Shown: positions 21,405 to 31,221 of the stretch, one piece after another | Numbering within the stretch: the first letter of the stretch is position 1 | How the letters are laid out: the number at the start of each line of letters is the position of its first letter | Assembly (NCBI GenBank): GCA_037355855.1 | Contig: CM074768.1 | Coordinates: 248,001-312,000 of the forward strand | Direction: 5' to 3' | Source: Pseudo-nitzschia pungens | Taxonomy: Eukaryota; Bacillariophyta; Bacillariophyceae; Bacillariales; Bacillariaceae | DNA: 64,000 nt | Notes under the pieces: generated by a model | Databases searched by the model: none | What the model was told of the DNA's origin: nothing | Seen by the model: the letters and a program-made list of their open reading frames with translations, nothing else | Translations under genes and position numbers: made by a program

Positions 21405-22680
21405 CTCGGCTAGCATCCTCTATAGACTTGCTTTGCCGTTCGCTGTACTATATCGACGCATTGCCGTCCCCCTGAATATTGACGCATTGCTGTCCCCAAC
21501 GTAGATTGACTATTTGCTGCCGCCCAGTAGATCGACGCTTTGCTGCTGTCCCTGTATATCGACGCGTTTCTGTTCGCTGTATATCGACGCATTGCTGTCC
21601 CCCCGTTTATCGACGCTTTGCTGCTGTCCCCCGGTGTATCGATGCTTTGATGTCTCCCTTTATATCGATGCTTTGCTGCTTTCCCGTGTAGCTGCTACTT
21701 GCTACTCCCTTGTATACCGACGCTTTGTGTCGCTTGTATATCGACGCGTTTCTGTTCGCTGTAGATTGACGCTTTGCTTTCCCCCCGTAGACCGAAGCGT
21801 TGCTGCTGTCCCATGTATACCGACGCGTTGCAGTCCCCTGTACGATATATCAACGCTTTGCTGCTGCTTGCTGCCCCCAACCCCCACCCTGTACTGTTTA
21901 TCTGGGGCGATGCTAGGGTTTCTCTTTACAACAGATAATCCACGCGTCGAACCTATCGAAACCCGGTACATCATTTGCTGCTTGCTGTCCCCCTATATAT
22001 CAACACTTTGCTGCTGCTTGCTGCTCCCCCACCATGTACTGTTTATCTGGGGCGATGCTTGGGTATTTCTTCACAGTAAATAATCCACGCGTCGAACCTA
22101 GCAAAACCCAGTACGCTATTTGGTGCTTGCTGCACCCTGTATATCGACGCTTTGCTGCTGCTTGGTGCCCCCCTTGTACTGTTTATCTAGGGCGAGGCTG
22201 GGTTATCTCTTTTCTCTTTACAGTACAAAATAACGCGTCGAACCTAGCAAAACCCCATACGCTGTTTGCCGCTTAATGCTTGCTGCTGCCCTGAGTATCA
22301 ACGCTTTGTTGCTCCCCCTCTAGGTCGATGCTGGGGTATCTCTTTACAGCACATAAAACACGCGTCGAACCCATCGAAACCCAGTACGTTATTCGCTGCT
22401 CGCTGCTCGCTGTCCCCTGTATATCAACACTTTGTTGCTGCTTGCTGCTGCTCCTCCCCTGTACTATTTATCTTGGCAATGCTGGGTACTCCTTTGCGGT
22501 AGAGAATCTACGTGTCGAACCTATAGAAACCCAGTTCGTTATTCACTACTCGATGCTTGTTGCTCGCTGCTCGCTGCTCCCCCCCCTTGGGTACTTTTTC
22601 TCTTGGCTGCGCTGGGGTATTGTTTCACAGCACAAAATCAATGTGTCGAACCAAAAAAAAAAAATCGCTGATAGCATCGC
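21405..22680. repeat. Satellite region with TATCGACGC..GCTGTCCCCC and ~140-bp units
   Basis: The first part (to about 21870) consists of short units combining TATCGACGC, TTTGCTGCTGTCCCCC and related words, the complement of the core at 7.0-7.2 kb. From about 21890 a longer unit of 131-150 bp repeats about six times, recognisable by TGTACTGTTTATCTGGGG followed by ACGCGTCGAACC. The copia element is inserted about 75 bp after its end. Confidence 0.8.
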
Positions 22681-22755
22681 TGTTAATCATTGCTTGCCGC
22701 TTGGTGCTTGCTTTTCTCCTGTTTCGATTTTGATCGAGTTGTGATGTGTCGGTCC

Positions 22756-22968
22756 ACCGATAATACTACTCGATAAGGTAGAAAAGTAAATGGATAGGTC
22801 TTGAAATAAGGAAGGTTCTAAGATTATGGTTATGTATTTATTCATTGTCTTTCATGTTCGTTGTGCAATTACTCTCTTTATTCACATCTTTTTAAAGATA
22901 TGCTAATTTCTCTTCAACTCCGTTATTCCCGTGAGGAATATTCTTGTTTAGTCACGTTTTGTTCAATT
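22756..22968 (-). repeat. 3' LTR of the copia element
   Basis: 213 bp, identical to the 5' LTR except at 22892 (T versus C at 29815). On the element strand it begins AATTGAAC and ends ATCGGT, so it lacks the usual TG..CA ends. The boundaries are set by the target duplication and by the adjacent polypurine tract. Confidence 0.92.
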
Positions 22969-22988
22969 CTCCCTCTCAATCGTAGTGC

Positions 22989-25900
22989 CTACCATCCCAT
23001 GGACAGTCTACGATTGCCTTCGAGTTGTGAAGGAGAGAGTGGCTTAGTAAGAAAATCAGCCTTTTGTTTAGCTGTTTCGATAAACTCTAGCTGAATGTCG
23101 CGTGCCTTGATCCACGATCTGAACCAGTGTAGTCTGAGGGCGTAGAACTTTGATCGAATAGTGTGTCTTCCTGGTTCTAGTTTCGCTAGTATCAGGGCTC
23201 CTTGATTGTCTTCATGTACAGTTGCCTTGAAGGTGATCTCCTGTCGATTGGTGTAACTGAGTCCTTTGAGTACTGATTTGAAGACTTCAAACATTGGAAT
23301 TGCGGCTCTGAGTGCCATTGACAGAGCTGTGTACTCGGATTCCATTGTACTGGTAGCTATAGTTGACTGGAGCTTGGACACCCAGAGCACTGGGCATCCA
23401 GCAATTTCGATAATATAACCTGTTCGGGATTTGACTGAGTCAGGGTTCGTGCATTCTTCGGTACCCCACCCACAAGCAAACGCAGCATCCACGTAGATGT
23501 CCAGCTTAATGCTTTGAGTTACTTCTGGTTTAAGTATGAGTCCTTTATCCAATGTTCCCTTTAGATATCGACCAATCTGAAGCAGCGCTAGTTCATGCGA
23601 TCTTTTAGGGGAGTGTACATAGCGTGCCACTTGGGAGGTGGCCATGGCTATATCACACCTCGAGTGTCCGGCAAGATAGTTCAATTGTCCCACGATGGAC
23701 GCATAGCTGAACTCCCCATGTGCTGGTTCTCCATTTGCATCAATTGGTAGGTAGTCTGTGCACGGGGTTCCGACTGGAGTGATGTTCTTGTCGTTTAGGT
23801 GAAGTCCGTCTACTATTGCCTCGGCGAGTCCTTTTTGAGTTAGATGGATAGTCCCGTCCGATCGCCGGTCAATTAGTACTCCAAGGAAGCCTGCCACATC
23901 TTCTTCCTCACGAAAAGGGACATCTGCTTCCTTTATTTTCTGTGTCAGAGCGTCCATTGCCGCTGCATCCTTGTAGAATAGGAGGGCATCATCGACATAG
24001 ATCAGGCAGATCACATCGTTCGAAACAAATAAACATGGATCTGCGTCCGACTGAACGAATCCGAAGGTGTTTGTCAGTTGATCTCGTGTATGGAGAAAGA
24101 AGTTTCGTGGACTTTGGGCAAGACCATAAAGACTTTTGTTCAGTTGCCAGACCATTCCAGGAATTGCAAAGCCTGTCGGCATTTCAACGTACACGAGGCA
24201 GTCAATCTTTGCGTGGACGAACGCTGCGGTGTAGTCGATTTGCTTGGTCTCAAGGTCCATAATGATGCTCATTACCAATAGAAGTCTGACAGTGATCCAC
24301 ATTACTACTGGGGCAAAGGTCTCGAAGTAATCTACTCCCTTCTCCTGTTCGAAACCTCTAGCGCAGTAGCGTGCCTTTAGCTTCTTCACTGATCCGTCCG
24401 GGTAGCGCTTTCGTCTTAGGGCCCATACTCCAGAGATGACTTTCTGACTTGATGGCCTTTCGACAATCGTGAACACGTTCAGCTCTATCAGCGTTTGAAT
24501 TTCTATCTCCATTGCCTTTACAAATCCGGCTGCTTCGGGACTGGCCATTGCCTCTGGGAGTGTTGGATTATCTTCTTTGTTTGCCATGGTCGCGAATACT
24601 GCTGGATTGAGCCAGTTTAGGAGATTTGTAGAGGTACAGTTTAATTGGTGCTCCGATACGAAGCTGTTCAGGGTAGTTAGTCCAGTTCCGCATAAGGTCC
24701 GAAGGGAGTCCCAGTTTACGGAGGCTAGGTGTTGCTGGTTCAGTTTGGCGTACGGAACGCGTGCTGGCTGATCATTCCCGCGAAAGTTGATTTGCCTCGA
24801 GCCTGACGGGTGTGGCCGCTGACTTAACATAAGTGAGATGAGGTCGCGTTGCTGGTCGCGGGGCGTGAAGAGGTTTAGTCGCTGAACGGGCCGACGCGTA
24901 CGAGTGGAGCGCCGGACCGGAGCTGGGCTTGATGGAGTGCCAGTGGACAATGTGGTGCTGTTAGTGGGGATAGCGTCATTGTTCATTTGGGTTGGCTGAA
25001 GTGGTAGTGGTGCCGAGTTGGGAGAAGGAGGGGAGATAGCTCCCTCTGGAGAGGAGAGGACTTCCAGAGAGTCCGTTGTGGCTCCCTCCGGGGAAAAGGG
25101 GGTTGAGGCTCCCTCTGATGAGGACGGAGCTCCCTCTGGAGCGGGAGTGATGGTGGTGGAAGGAATCCCAGTGGAGATCTCCCTCTCAGCCACGGAAGAA
25201 GAATCCGTTGGATCCAAAGGATCCACCGGAGACGGCGCCGGGGATGTAAACGGGATGACATCAGGGGCGGTAGCAGCGTCAGGATGCCGCTCAGTGTTGG
25301 ACACCAGCAGCGAGGACCAAACGTCATCAGAGAACTCGCCGTTGGAATAGACAGTAGAGTAAGTATCGTCAAAGACGACGTGATATTGTGGAGTTACTTT
25401 ACCAGTATCCGGGTTAAGGATGAGATGAACTGTTGTAGAGTGATGAGGACTGACCCCCAGGTAGACGCCTTGTCGGCTGCGCCGTTCCCATTTTGGAATT
25501 TTCTTACCGTCCTGCAACCGAGGGTCTAAGACGTACACCGGACATCCGAATACATGAAGGCGTTGCAGGTGAGAATGATTCCGATACGTAGTCCCCGAGA
25601 AGAGTTCGAAGGGAGAAAGACGGAGACCTTGACGAGGGGTATGATTCCAAAGATAGACAGCGTGATTCACCGCAAATGGCCAGAGATTTGCCTGGGCTTG
25701 TTGTGGCCAATGGATGGCAAAATGAAGGAGGAGAGCACGCGCAGTATAGAAGATAGTTTGAATGCTGCGCTCAGCGCGGTTCTGATGATGGGCGCCGACT
25801 CCAGAAAAGAAGCGACGCTGTCGTTTGATGGCACAGTCCGTTGTCCAATCAGCGGAGTGAAATGGATTGTTGTCAGCTGCATATTCCTCCACTGTGACGC

Positions 25901-27782
25901 CGTGGTCTAAGCAGTAACGTTCAAAGGAATGTTTGGAACGAACGGTTTCGGCAGCAGTGGTCGTGCGTTGGTGAGTATGGTGCACAAGGCGCGTTGCATG
26001 ATCAACAAAAAGGGCTCCTCCTGTATATTGGAGGGTTTCCTTTTCTTTTCCGTAGGTATCAAGTAGTCGACCTCGAGTGCTGCTCTGGTAGAGGTCAACA
26101 GATACTCGTTGTCCAGGACGCACTATGTCCAGGGAGGACTTTCCCTCGTTTTCCCTAACGGAAGTCGTCCGTTGAGATGGGGGCGTAACTCGTTTTTGCT
26201 TTGCGTACTGGCATGCCTCGCACACTGGAGTGGGACAGTGGGAACTCTTGTTGTTGGATGGGGTAATTAGACGAGTCTTCTCGACCTGAGTCTTCGCTAG
26301 TAGCAATTGGACGTGACCAAAGTTGATATGCCCCAACCGGTTGTGCCACAGTAAGAGTTCTCGCTGGGCATCCGTGAGATTCCAATTTGTCTTCTGTAGC
26401 ACTGGATTAGTAGGATTGACTATGGTAGGCAGTGCTACAGTCCCAGAATAGCCGAAAGAGGTTTCGCTGTCCATTACGGCGAAGGCTCCGGAGCAGATAT
26501 AGCGAGCTAGATTGACGAATCGATCGCTAGTTGGCGAGTGGTGCTGGCGGCGCAACGCTTCCCGTTGCGCCTTTCTCGGGTGGAGTGCGCTATGTGTGAG
26601 CATCACTGGTAGGTTGCTTCCCCTCGCCATGGGAAACTTCAACAGGGTGCCGTCATGCAGGTGCAATGTTGCGCCAGCCGAATTGATTGTCAGTGCACAC
26701 TCGGCGCCTGACACAGTGTGTTGGTAGTCAATATAGCTCTGGGGAGAGAATAGACGGACTGTTGCCTCAGGGATATGATAGGCTTCAGTCTGTATTGTTG
26801 CTCGAATTCCATGCATGTCTTCGATGTCCCAACTCACTACTCCTTCTCCACTCACATTGGACACGTTTCCAGTTAGGCCGGTGATGCTATGGGAGTCCGG
26901 GGGGATAGGAGATTGAAGGAAGTCTTCGCGTAAGGGTGTTATTGAGCTAGACGCGCCGGTGTCAATGACTATCGGCGGCTCCCCTTGTATGGTGGAAGCG
27001 TATATGGCAGGGCGCTTCAGAGGCATTTGTATTGCCGGATTGTAAGATTGCATGCTTGACTTGAGCGCTCTCGCCTGGAGAAGGACGCTTCTATACCTCG
27101 GGTCAGTTCGATTGAGTCTCGTAAAGCGCTGAGGGATACCAAAGGTGATAGCATTGCGAACTTGTCGGTAGTGCTGCAGACAGTCTATTGAGTCGACATG
27201 GGCTTGAAGTTCATTGCTGGTGTAAGGCACTTGCAGATCCGGTGTTGACTTTGAGGGTCTACCATCTGTTGTGTCTTTTGAGCTCCCGATTTCAGCGATC
27301 TGATGATGGGCGTTGGCGAGCAGTTCTTCACAGGTTGTGTTTAGGTATCGCCGACTTCGGAAGTCTCCGGATCCTTTGCTACTCGTTGGGGTCAGTCGGT
27401 AGTTAATTCCGTGCTTCTTCCAATGAATGATTCCGTGATGCGCTTGCGAGTATGTATACAGTTTCCGAATGCGATGGTTTCGGCATTTGCGATGGTTGAT
27501 TGAGCGAGTACTGGGCTTGGCCCTGTATGGTTTGAATTTGGTGATTAGGGTGTGGTGTCCGGCTTGTAGAAGAAACAAGGGAAAGAGTAGGGTGGTGACT
27601 ATGGGATATATCCAATCAGCTCGAAACCGTTGCTCAAGTGGATCAATTAGGATCCCGAAGAACAGTTTAGTCATAACGCCGACGCTGAGTTGGATGAGTT
27701 GCGGTAGTATGAGCGCGTCGAGTGCGCTCAAGCAATACCACACGTTCACCCACTGTTCCCACCAGATACCACACCATGCCAG
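22989..27782 (-). CDS. Copia Pol polyprotein (PR-IN-RT-RNase H), in frame after a TGA
   Basis: About 1597 codons are open in the same frame as Gag, starting right after the Gag TGA. There is no ATG near the start, so Pol is probably made by stop readthrough. Numbering from the GTG at 27749: a hydrophobic patch lies at 47-63; aspartic protease DTGAS at 263-267; integrase HHCC with H469, H474, C510, C513; the DDE triad is D552, D626, E660 (33 residues between the last two); reverse transcriptase YVDD at 1251-1254; RNase H acidic residues near D1417, E1470 and D1514. A Pro-Glu-Gly-Ala motif recurs in the linker (about 870-905). Every recognised catalytic residue is present, so the enzyme set looks functional. 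Confidence 0.95.
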   Translation of the reverse strand: MAWCGIWWEQWVNVWYCLSALDALILPQLIQLSVGVMTKLFFGILIDPLEQRFRADWIYPIVTTLLFPLFLLQAGHHTLITKFKPYRAKPSTRSINHRKCRNHRIRKLYTYSQAHHGIIHWKKHGINYRLTPTSSKGSGDFRSRRYLNTTCEELLANAHHQIAEIGSSKDTTDGRPSKSTPDLQVPYTSNELQAHVDSIDCLQHYRQVRNAITFGIPQRFTRLNRTDPRYRSVLLQARALKSSMQSYNPAIQMPLKRPAIYASTIQGEPPIVIDTGASSSITPLREDFLQSPIPPDSHSITGLTGNVSNVSGEGVVSWDIEDMHGIRATIQTEAYHIPEATVRLFSPQSYIDYQHTVSGAECALTINSAGATLHLHDGTLLKFPMARGSNLPVMLTHSALHPRKAQREALRRQHHSPTSDRFVNLARYICSGAFAVMDSETSFGYSGTVALPTIVNPTNPVLQKTNWNLTDAQRELLLWHNRLGHINFGHVQLLLAKTQVEKTRLITPSNNKSSHCPTPVCEACQYAKQKRVTPPSQRTTSVRENEGKSSLDIVRPGQRVSVDLYQSSTRGRLLDTYGKEKETLQYTGGALFVDHATRLVHHTHQRTTTAAETVRSKHSFERYCLDHGVTVEEYAADNNPFHSADWTTDCAIKRQRRFFSGVGAHHQNRAERSIQTIFYTARALLLHFAIHWPQQAQANLWPFAVNHAVYLWNHTPRQGLRLSPFELFSGTTYRNHSHLQRLHVFGCPVYVLDPRLQDGKKIPKWERRSRQGVYLGVSPHHSTTVHLILNPDTGKVTPQYHVVFDDTYSTVYSNGEFSDDVWSSLLVSNTERHPDAATAPDVIPFTSPAPSPVDPLDPTDSSSVAEREISTGIPSTTITPAPEGAPSSSEGASTPFSPEGATTDSLEVLSSPEGAISPPSPNSAPLPLQPTQMNNDAIPTNSTTLSTGTPSSPAPVRRSTRTRRPVQRLNLFTPRDQQRDLISLMLSQRPHPSGSRQINFRGNDQPARVPYAKLNQQHLASVNWDSLRTLCGTGLTTLNSFVSEHQLNCTSTNLLNWLNPAVFATMANKEDNPTLPEAMASPEAAGFVKAMEIEIQTLIELNVFTIVERPSSQKVISGVWALRRKRYPDGSVKKLKARYCARGFEQEKGVDYFETFAPVVMWITVRLLLVMSIIMDLETKQIDYTAAFVHAKIDCLVYVEMPTGFAIPGMVWQLNKSLYGLAQSPRNFFLHTRDQLTNTFGFVQSDADPCLFVSNDVICLIYVDDALLFYKDAAAMDALTQKIKEADVPFREEEDVAGFLGVLIDRRSDGTIHLTQKGLAEAIVDGLHLNDKNITPVGTPCTDYLPIDANGEPAHGEFSYASIVGQLNYLAGHSRCDIAMATSQVARYVHSPKRSHELALLQIGRYLKGTLDKGLILKPEVTQSIKLDIYVDAAFACGWGTEECTNPDSVKSRTGYIIEIAGCPVLWVSKLQSTIATSTMESEYTALSMALRAAIPMFEVFKSVLKGLSYTNRQEITFKATVHEDNQGALILAKLEPGRHTIRSKFYALRLHWFRSWIKARDIQLEFIETAKQKADFLTKPLSPSQLEGNRRLSMGW

Positions 27783-29609
27783 TCACAAATTCTCCATCTT
27801 TTCGTTGCAGTGCTGAAGGATTGCCATTAGTTGCAATCTTTGCACTGCCGGATCGGCTTTCTCGTCGTAATACATGGCAGTCGGACTTGTCATGGTCGTA
27901 CTGGCTACTGACGCCGTACCTGAGATCTGGGTTGGTATTCCAAGTTGTGTTAGGTTAGCAGTGGGAACTGGGACAGTGTCCGGACTGACGCTTGGTAGAC
28001 CACTAGATGGGGTCTCATCAGGGACCCACCGTCCGTTGAGTCCGGCATTCGGGTCATATGTGTACGGTCTGCCATCGATAACTCGTTTTCCTCCTTCCCC
28101 TTGTTCGGGAGGCCTCCACTTGTATGGGACGCGTCTGGGCTTACTTCCGTTGGGATGCTTTGCCCGATTTTGTTTGATTCGTTCAGGGTCTTTTGGCTTT
28201 GGACAGTCCTTGACAAGGTGTCCCTCTTCTCCACAGTTGAAGCATACGCCGCTTCGCCATACAGTTTGTGGTGGGGCGCTTCCAACAGGTTGGCAGAAGT
28301 TGGATGGTTGTCCGTGGATGGTTGTGGCGGCTCCTGAGTTAGTATTAGCAACGAAGGTTGATTTGCTTGGAGCTTTCTGGAGAACTTCGTCCCACTTCCC
28401 GTCCTTTGCTAGGTCCTTGTAGGCAATGTTGGCATACTCCAAAATGTATTTGGCCGAGATGATATCGTTTACGAGGACCTGGGCTCCATTTTGCCTCATT
28501 GCGTCCAGATACCTGGGATTGAGAGACGTGTGGATAGCTGCTGCCTTTCTTTGGTCTTCAAGAGCTTCGAACTGCTTGTTGAAGTCGTCTACGCTGGTAG
28601 TGGTGAATACTCGGAGGAGGTTGCTTACTGAATTGTCCGGGAGTTCTCCCCCTTGTTTGAGTTCTTTGATGCTGTTGAAGATCGCCTTGAAGATTGTAAC
28701 CACTTTGGTTATGTCTTCTCCAATGCAGTCGGTTCTGATCTTGTAGGTCTCGAGGATGTGTATAAGGGACTTAAGGCTGGCTTCTCCGGTGGTGCTGACT
28801 TCATCCAGGAGGAGTTTCAGGAAGAGTGGGCCTCCTTGTTCGGATGGAGTGTATTCCATCCACTTTGAGTGAACAGTGCTGTAGAGTTCCTTTTCGACGT
28901 TCTTTTCGTAATAGGCAAAGGACCAGGTTAGGTTCTCTTGCATTAGGTGCTTGGATGGAATGAACTCAGCGTAGTAGCGTGAGGACTTAGCGACTTGCTC
29001 AGGGGTGACCTGTAGATAGTTCTGGAACAGGTCGTATTTGATCGGTTGTCCGTTCTTGTCGGTTTTCAGTCGTCCATACTGTGAGTTCCCGGGATCTTCG
29101 TTGAACGCGTTATCTTCGGGGAGGATAATGTCGAATACATCTACTAGATCATACTTGGCCAGGTTGCGTCGATTCTCATTGAGAAGCTTACTGATTGAGT
29201 GAGTGTTGGTTAGTTTCTCGGGATCATTCTTTGAGATGGTAATCGAGTGGAAGGGTTGCTGTTGTTTAGATTCGATGCGTTTCAGCAAGTCCATCTTGTC
29301 GCTCTCACTGAGGCCGGCACGGTAGGCCTTAGTGTAAAAGGCTGAGTTGGAAGTCTTCTTAGTTGCTTTCGGAGCAATCTCGATTTCGATTCCGTTAAGC
29401 GTGTACGTGGTGGCGTTGGGATTGGTAGTGTCCTCCTCAGTCATCTTTCGGACGGGTCTTCGGTTTTCTTCGAAGATGACTTCTTCTTCGTAATGGTAGG
29501 CAAAGGGGTTAAGGTCTGTTAGGAGGGACGGTTCCCTTGAGTAATCAGTTGTTTCCTGTATTTGTTCGGGCGACGATGGAGTGGGTTGTAGTTCCTCTGT
29601 GGCGTCCAT
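27783..29609 (-). CDS. Copia Gag (nucleocapsid) protein
   Basis: 608 residues from an ATG about 60 bp inside the primer-binding site. A retroviral zinc knuckle C456-x2-C459-x4-H464-x4-C469 near the C-terminal third, followed by a basic stretch, marks the RNA-binding nucleocapsid part. The N-terminal half is the expected capsid region, with no motif I can name. It ends in TGA followed by CTG, and Pol continues in the same frame without another start. Gag would thus be the main product and Gag-Pol a minor readthrough product. Confidence 0.93.
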   Translation of the reverse strand: MDATEELQPTPSSPEQIQETTDYSREPSLLTDLNPFAYHYEEEVIFEENRRPVRKMTEEDTTNPNATTYTLNGIEIEIAPKATKKTSNSAFYTKAYRAGLSESDKMDLLKRIESKQQQPFHSITISKNDPEKLTNTHSISKLLNENRRNLAKYDLVDVFDIILPEDNAFNEDPGNSQYGRLKTDKNGQPIKYDLFQNYLQVTPEQVAKSSRYYAEFIPSKHLMQENLTWSFAYYEKNVEKELYSTVHSKWMEYTPSEQGGPLFLKLLLDEVSTTGEASLKSLIHILETYKIRTDCIGEDITKVVTIFKAIFNSIKELKQGGELPDNSVSNLLRVFTTTSVDDFNKQFEALEDQRKAAAIHTSLNPRYLDAMRQNGAQVLVNDIISAKYILEYANIAYKDLAKDGKWDEVLQKAPSKSTFVANTNSGAATTIHGQPSNFCQPVGSAPPQTVWRSGVCFNCGEEGHLVKDCPKPKDPERIKQNRAKHPNGSKPRRVPYKWRPPEQGEGGKRVIDGRPYTYDPNAGLNGRWVPDETPSSGLPSVSPDTVPVPTANLTQLGIPTQISGTASVASTTMTSPTAMYYDEKADPAVQRLQLMAILQHCNEKMENL

Positions 29610-29666
29610 TCGCTTGTTGATAAGTGCTGTCTAAGCTGTAGTGAGGTTCGTTAAGGGCTTGTACTT

Positions 29667-29678
29667 GGGCTCATAACC
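29667..29678 (-). other. Primer-binding site matching the initiator tRNA-Met anticodon arm
   Basis: The element strand reads GGTTATGAGCCC directly after the 5' LTR. This is complementary to GGGCTCATAACC, the conserved anticodon stem-loop of eukaryotic initiator tRNA-Met. It implies priming by an internally cleaved half-tRNA, as known for Drosophila copia and yeast Ty5. Confidence 0.8.
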
Positions 29679-29891
29679 ACCGATAATACTACTCGATAAG
29701 GTAGAAAAGTAAATGGATAGGTCTTGAAATAAGGAAGGTTCTAAGATTATGGTTATGTATTTATTCATTGTCTTTCATGTTCGTTGTGCAATTACTCTCT
29801 TTATTCACATCTTTCTAAAGATATGCTAATTTCTCTTCAACTCCGTTATTCCCGTGAGGAATATTCTTGTTTAGTCACGTTTTGTTCAATT
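29679..29891 (-). repeat. 5' LTR of the copia element
   Basis: A 213-bp copy, 212 of 213 bases identical to the 3' LTR. It should contain the promoter and polyadenylation signals of the element. TATA-like AT-rich words occur inside, but I cannot place the start site. Confidence 0.92.
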
Positions 29892-29896
29892 GGTCC

Positions 29897-30930
29897 GTCT
29901 TGTTATTGCGTAAATTAGTCCATTTACATAGCGGGAGGGTTCTGCAGAATTTTTCTGTAATTTTGGACGATTTCGTACGAAAGGTCTGTAGAAACTAGAA
30001 ACCCTGTAGAAATAGGTGAACATCTTTCCGAGAGCACCATAAATTACTCGTACGTAATTAACAATAGCAAAAAATAGCAACGTGAATACTTCGTAATATT
30101 ATGGTGTGGTATGTTGAATGTGTGATAACTGTCACAAGATGAAGACATGGAACAACTCCACTCACCCTTCAAGTGCCAATACAGTACCCGGGACCGGTAC
30201 TGGTACCTACATCGTGTCAGGGGTCAGCATAATGCTCACTGTCTTTACTTGACTGGAGGGGAACGAAGTACAATACCATGACCAGTACCAGCATAGTACC
30301 CTACACCATGCTCCCTGTCTTTGGTTCATGAAAGCAATGCAAATCACCATGATCCTGATCTTTCCAGAGTCATGGGACTCAAACATCATGATCCCGAATT
30401 TTTGGGTCTGCATGGAAACGGAAACATTACACGGCGCAGGAAATAAATAATACACAATGATCCCGGTCTTCCTGGAGTGCCTGGAAACAAATACGCTACT
30501 ATGATCCTGACGTTTTGGGAGTGATTATGGTCTTTTGGTAGTGATGTCAGAATACAAGATAATCCCGGTGTTTCGTGATTGCAACGAATCAAAGACACAA
30601 TGATTCCGGTCTTTCAGGAGTGCAGTGAACCCAAATACACAACAATCCCGGTGTTTCGGGAATGCAGAGAAACAACGGGAAGGTTGTCCTGGGCTGTGTT
30701 GATTACCGGAAACAAATACATGATGATCCTGCTAGTCTTTTGTGAATGCAAAGAAACAATAACACGAGGATCCTAGTCGGTTGGGTTGTTGGTGGAGAGG
30801 AGAAATGAAATCAATATGAATTAATAATCTACAGTACTAGGTTCTTCTTACATGTCCAATTACTAAAAATTTGCAATTACTTTGGTTACAAATCAGCGCA
30901 TCTGTTGCACGAAGCTGGGCAGCTTTTCCA
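29897..30930. repeat. AT-rich spacer followed by ~40-50-bp imperfect repeats
   Basis: Up to about 30200 nothing is recognised. From about 30210 to 30790 imperfect units of about 40-50 bp recur, recognisable by ATGATCCCGGTCTTT..GAGTGCA..GAAACAAATACA variants. No gene is seen. Confidence 0.65.
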
Positions 30931-31170
30931 TCATACTGGCTTGCCATCAAAGGTGTTGTCACATTTCTTCTTCTTTTTGATCCATTTGCAGTTCTTCTTT
31001 TTTCCTGTCTCGCATTCCAGGGGTGTAGGAGTAGGAATTTCAGGCCTATTGTAGATGTCAATGACTTTCATAGCAGCGTTTTGAATATCTTTGGTTTTTT
31101 TCCACGGGCTATAATTCTCACGCGTGTCACTGAAGGCACAGCAAGAAACGTCCACTTGGTCTAGGGGCAT
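30931..31170 (-). pseudogene. Fragment with Lys/Cys-rich tail like that of the metalloprotease
   Basis: A 79-codon frame reads ...PTPTPLEC, then a GKKKNCKW segment followed by a Lys run and a Cys. This closely resembles the Pro-Thr linker and tail of the protease at 932-3769 (KKKKNCKWVGRGKK..CKKK). The final cysteines of the tail are missing. The ATG falls inside the tRNA-Pro gene, so the reading frame itself is not a credible gene; it is probably a broken copy of a related secreted protein. Confidence 0.4.
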
Positions 31171-31221
31171 GATTCTTCCTTAGGGTGGAAGAGGTCCCGG
31201 GTTCGATTCCCGGAGTGGACC
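31150..31221 (+). tRNA. tRNA-Pro(AGG)
   Basis: A 72-nt cloverleaf with acceptor GTCCACT/AGTGGAC and C discriminator. Anticodon loop TTAGGGT gives AGG. T arm CCGGG/CCCGG encloses TTCGATT. T4 follows at 31228-31231. Confidence 0.95.

Larger units (their letters stand above)
22756..29891 (-). mobile_element. Intact Ty1/copia LTR retrotransposon
   Basis: A 7136-bp element on the minus strand. Two 213-bp LTRs (29679-29891 upstream, 22756-22968 downstream) differ at one base only, and both flanks carry the 5-bp target duplication GGTCC (22751-22755, 29892-29896). The primer-binding site abuts the 5' LTR, and a polypurine tract (GAGAGGGAG, complement of 22969-22977) abuts the 3' LTR. Gag and Pol are uninterrupted apart from one TGA between them. 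In Pol, integrase precedes reverse transcriptase, the order of copia elements. Young age and complete coding suggest recent and perhaps current mobility. Confidence 0.95.
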
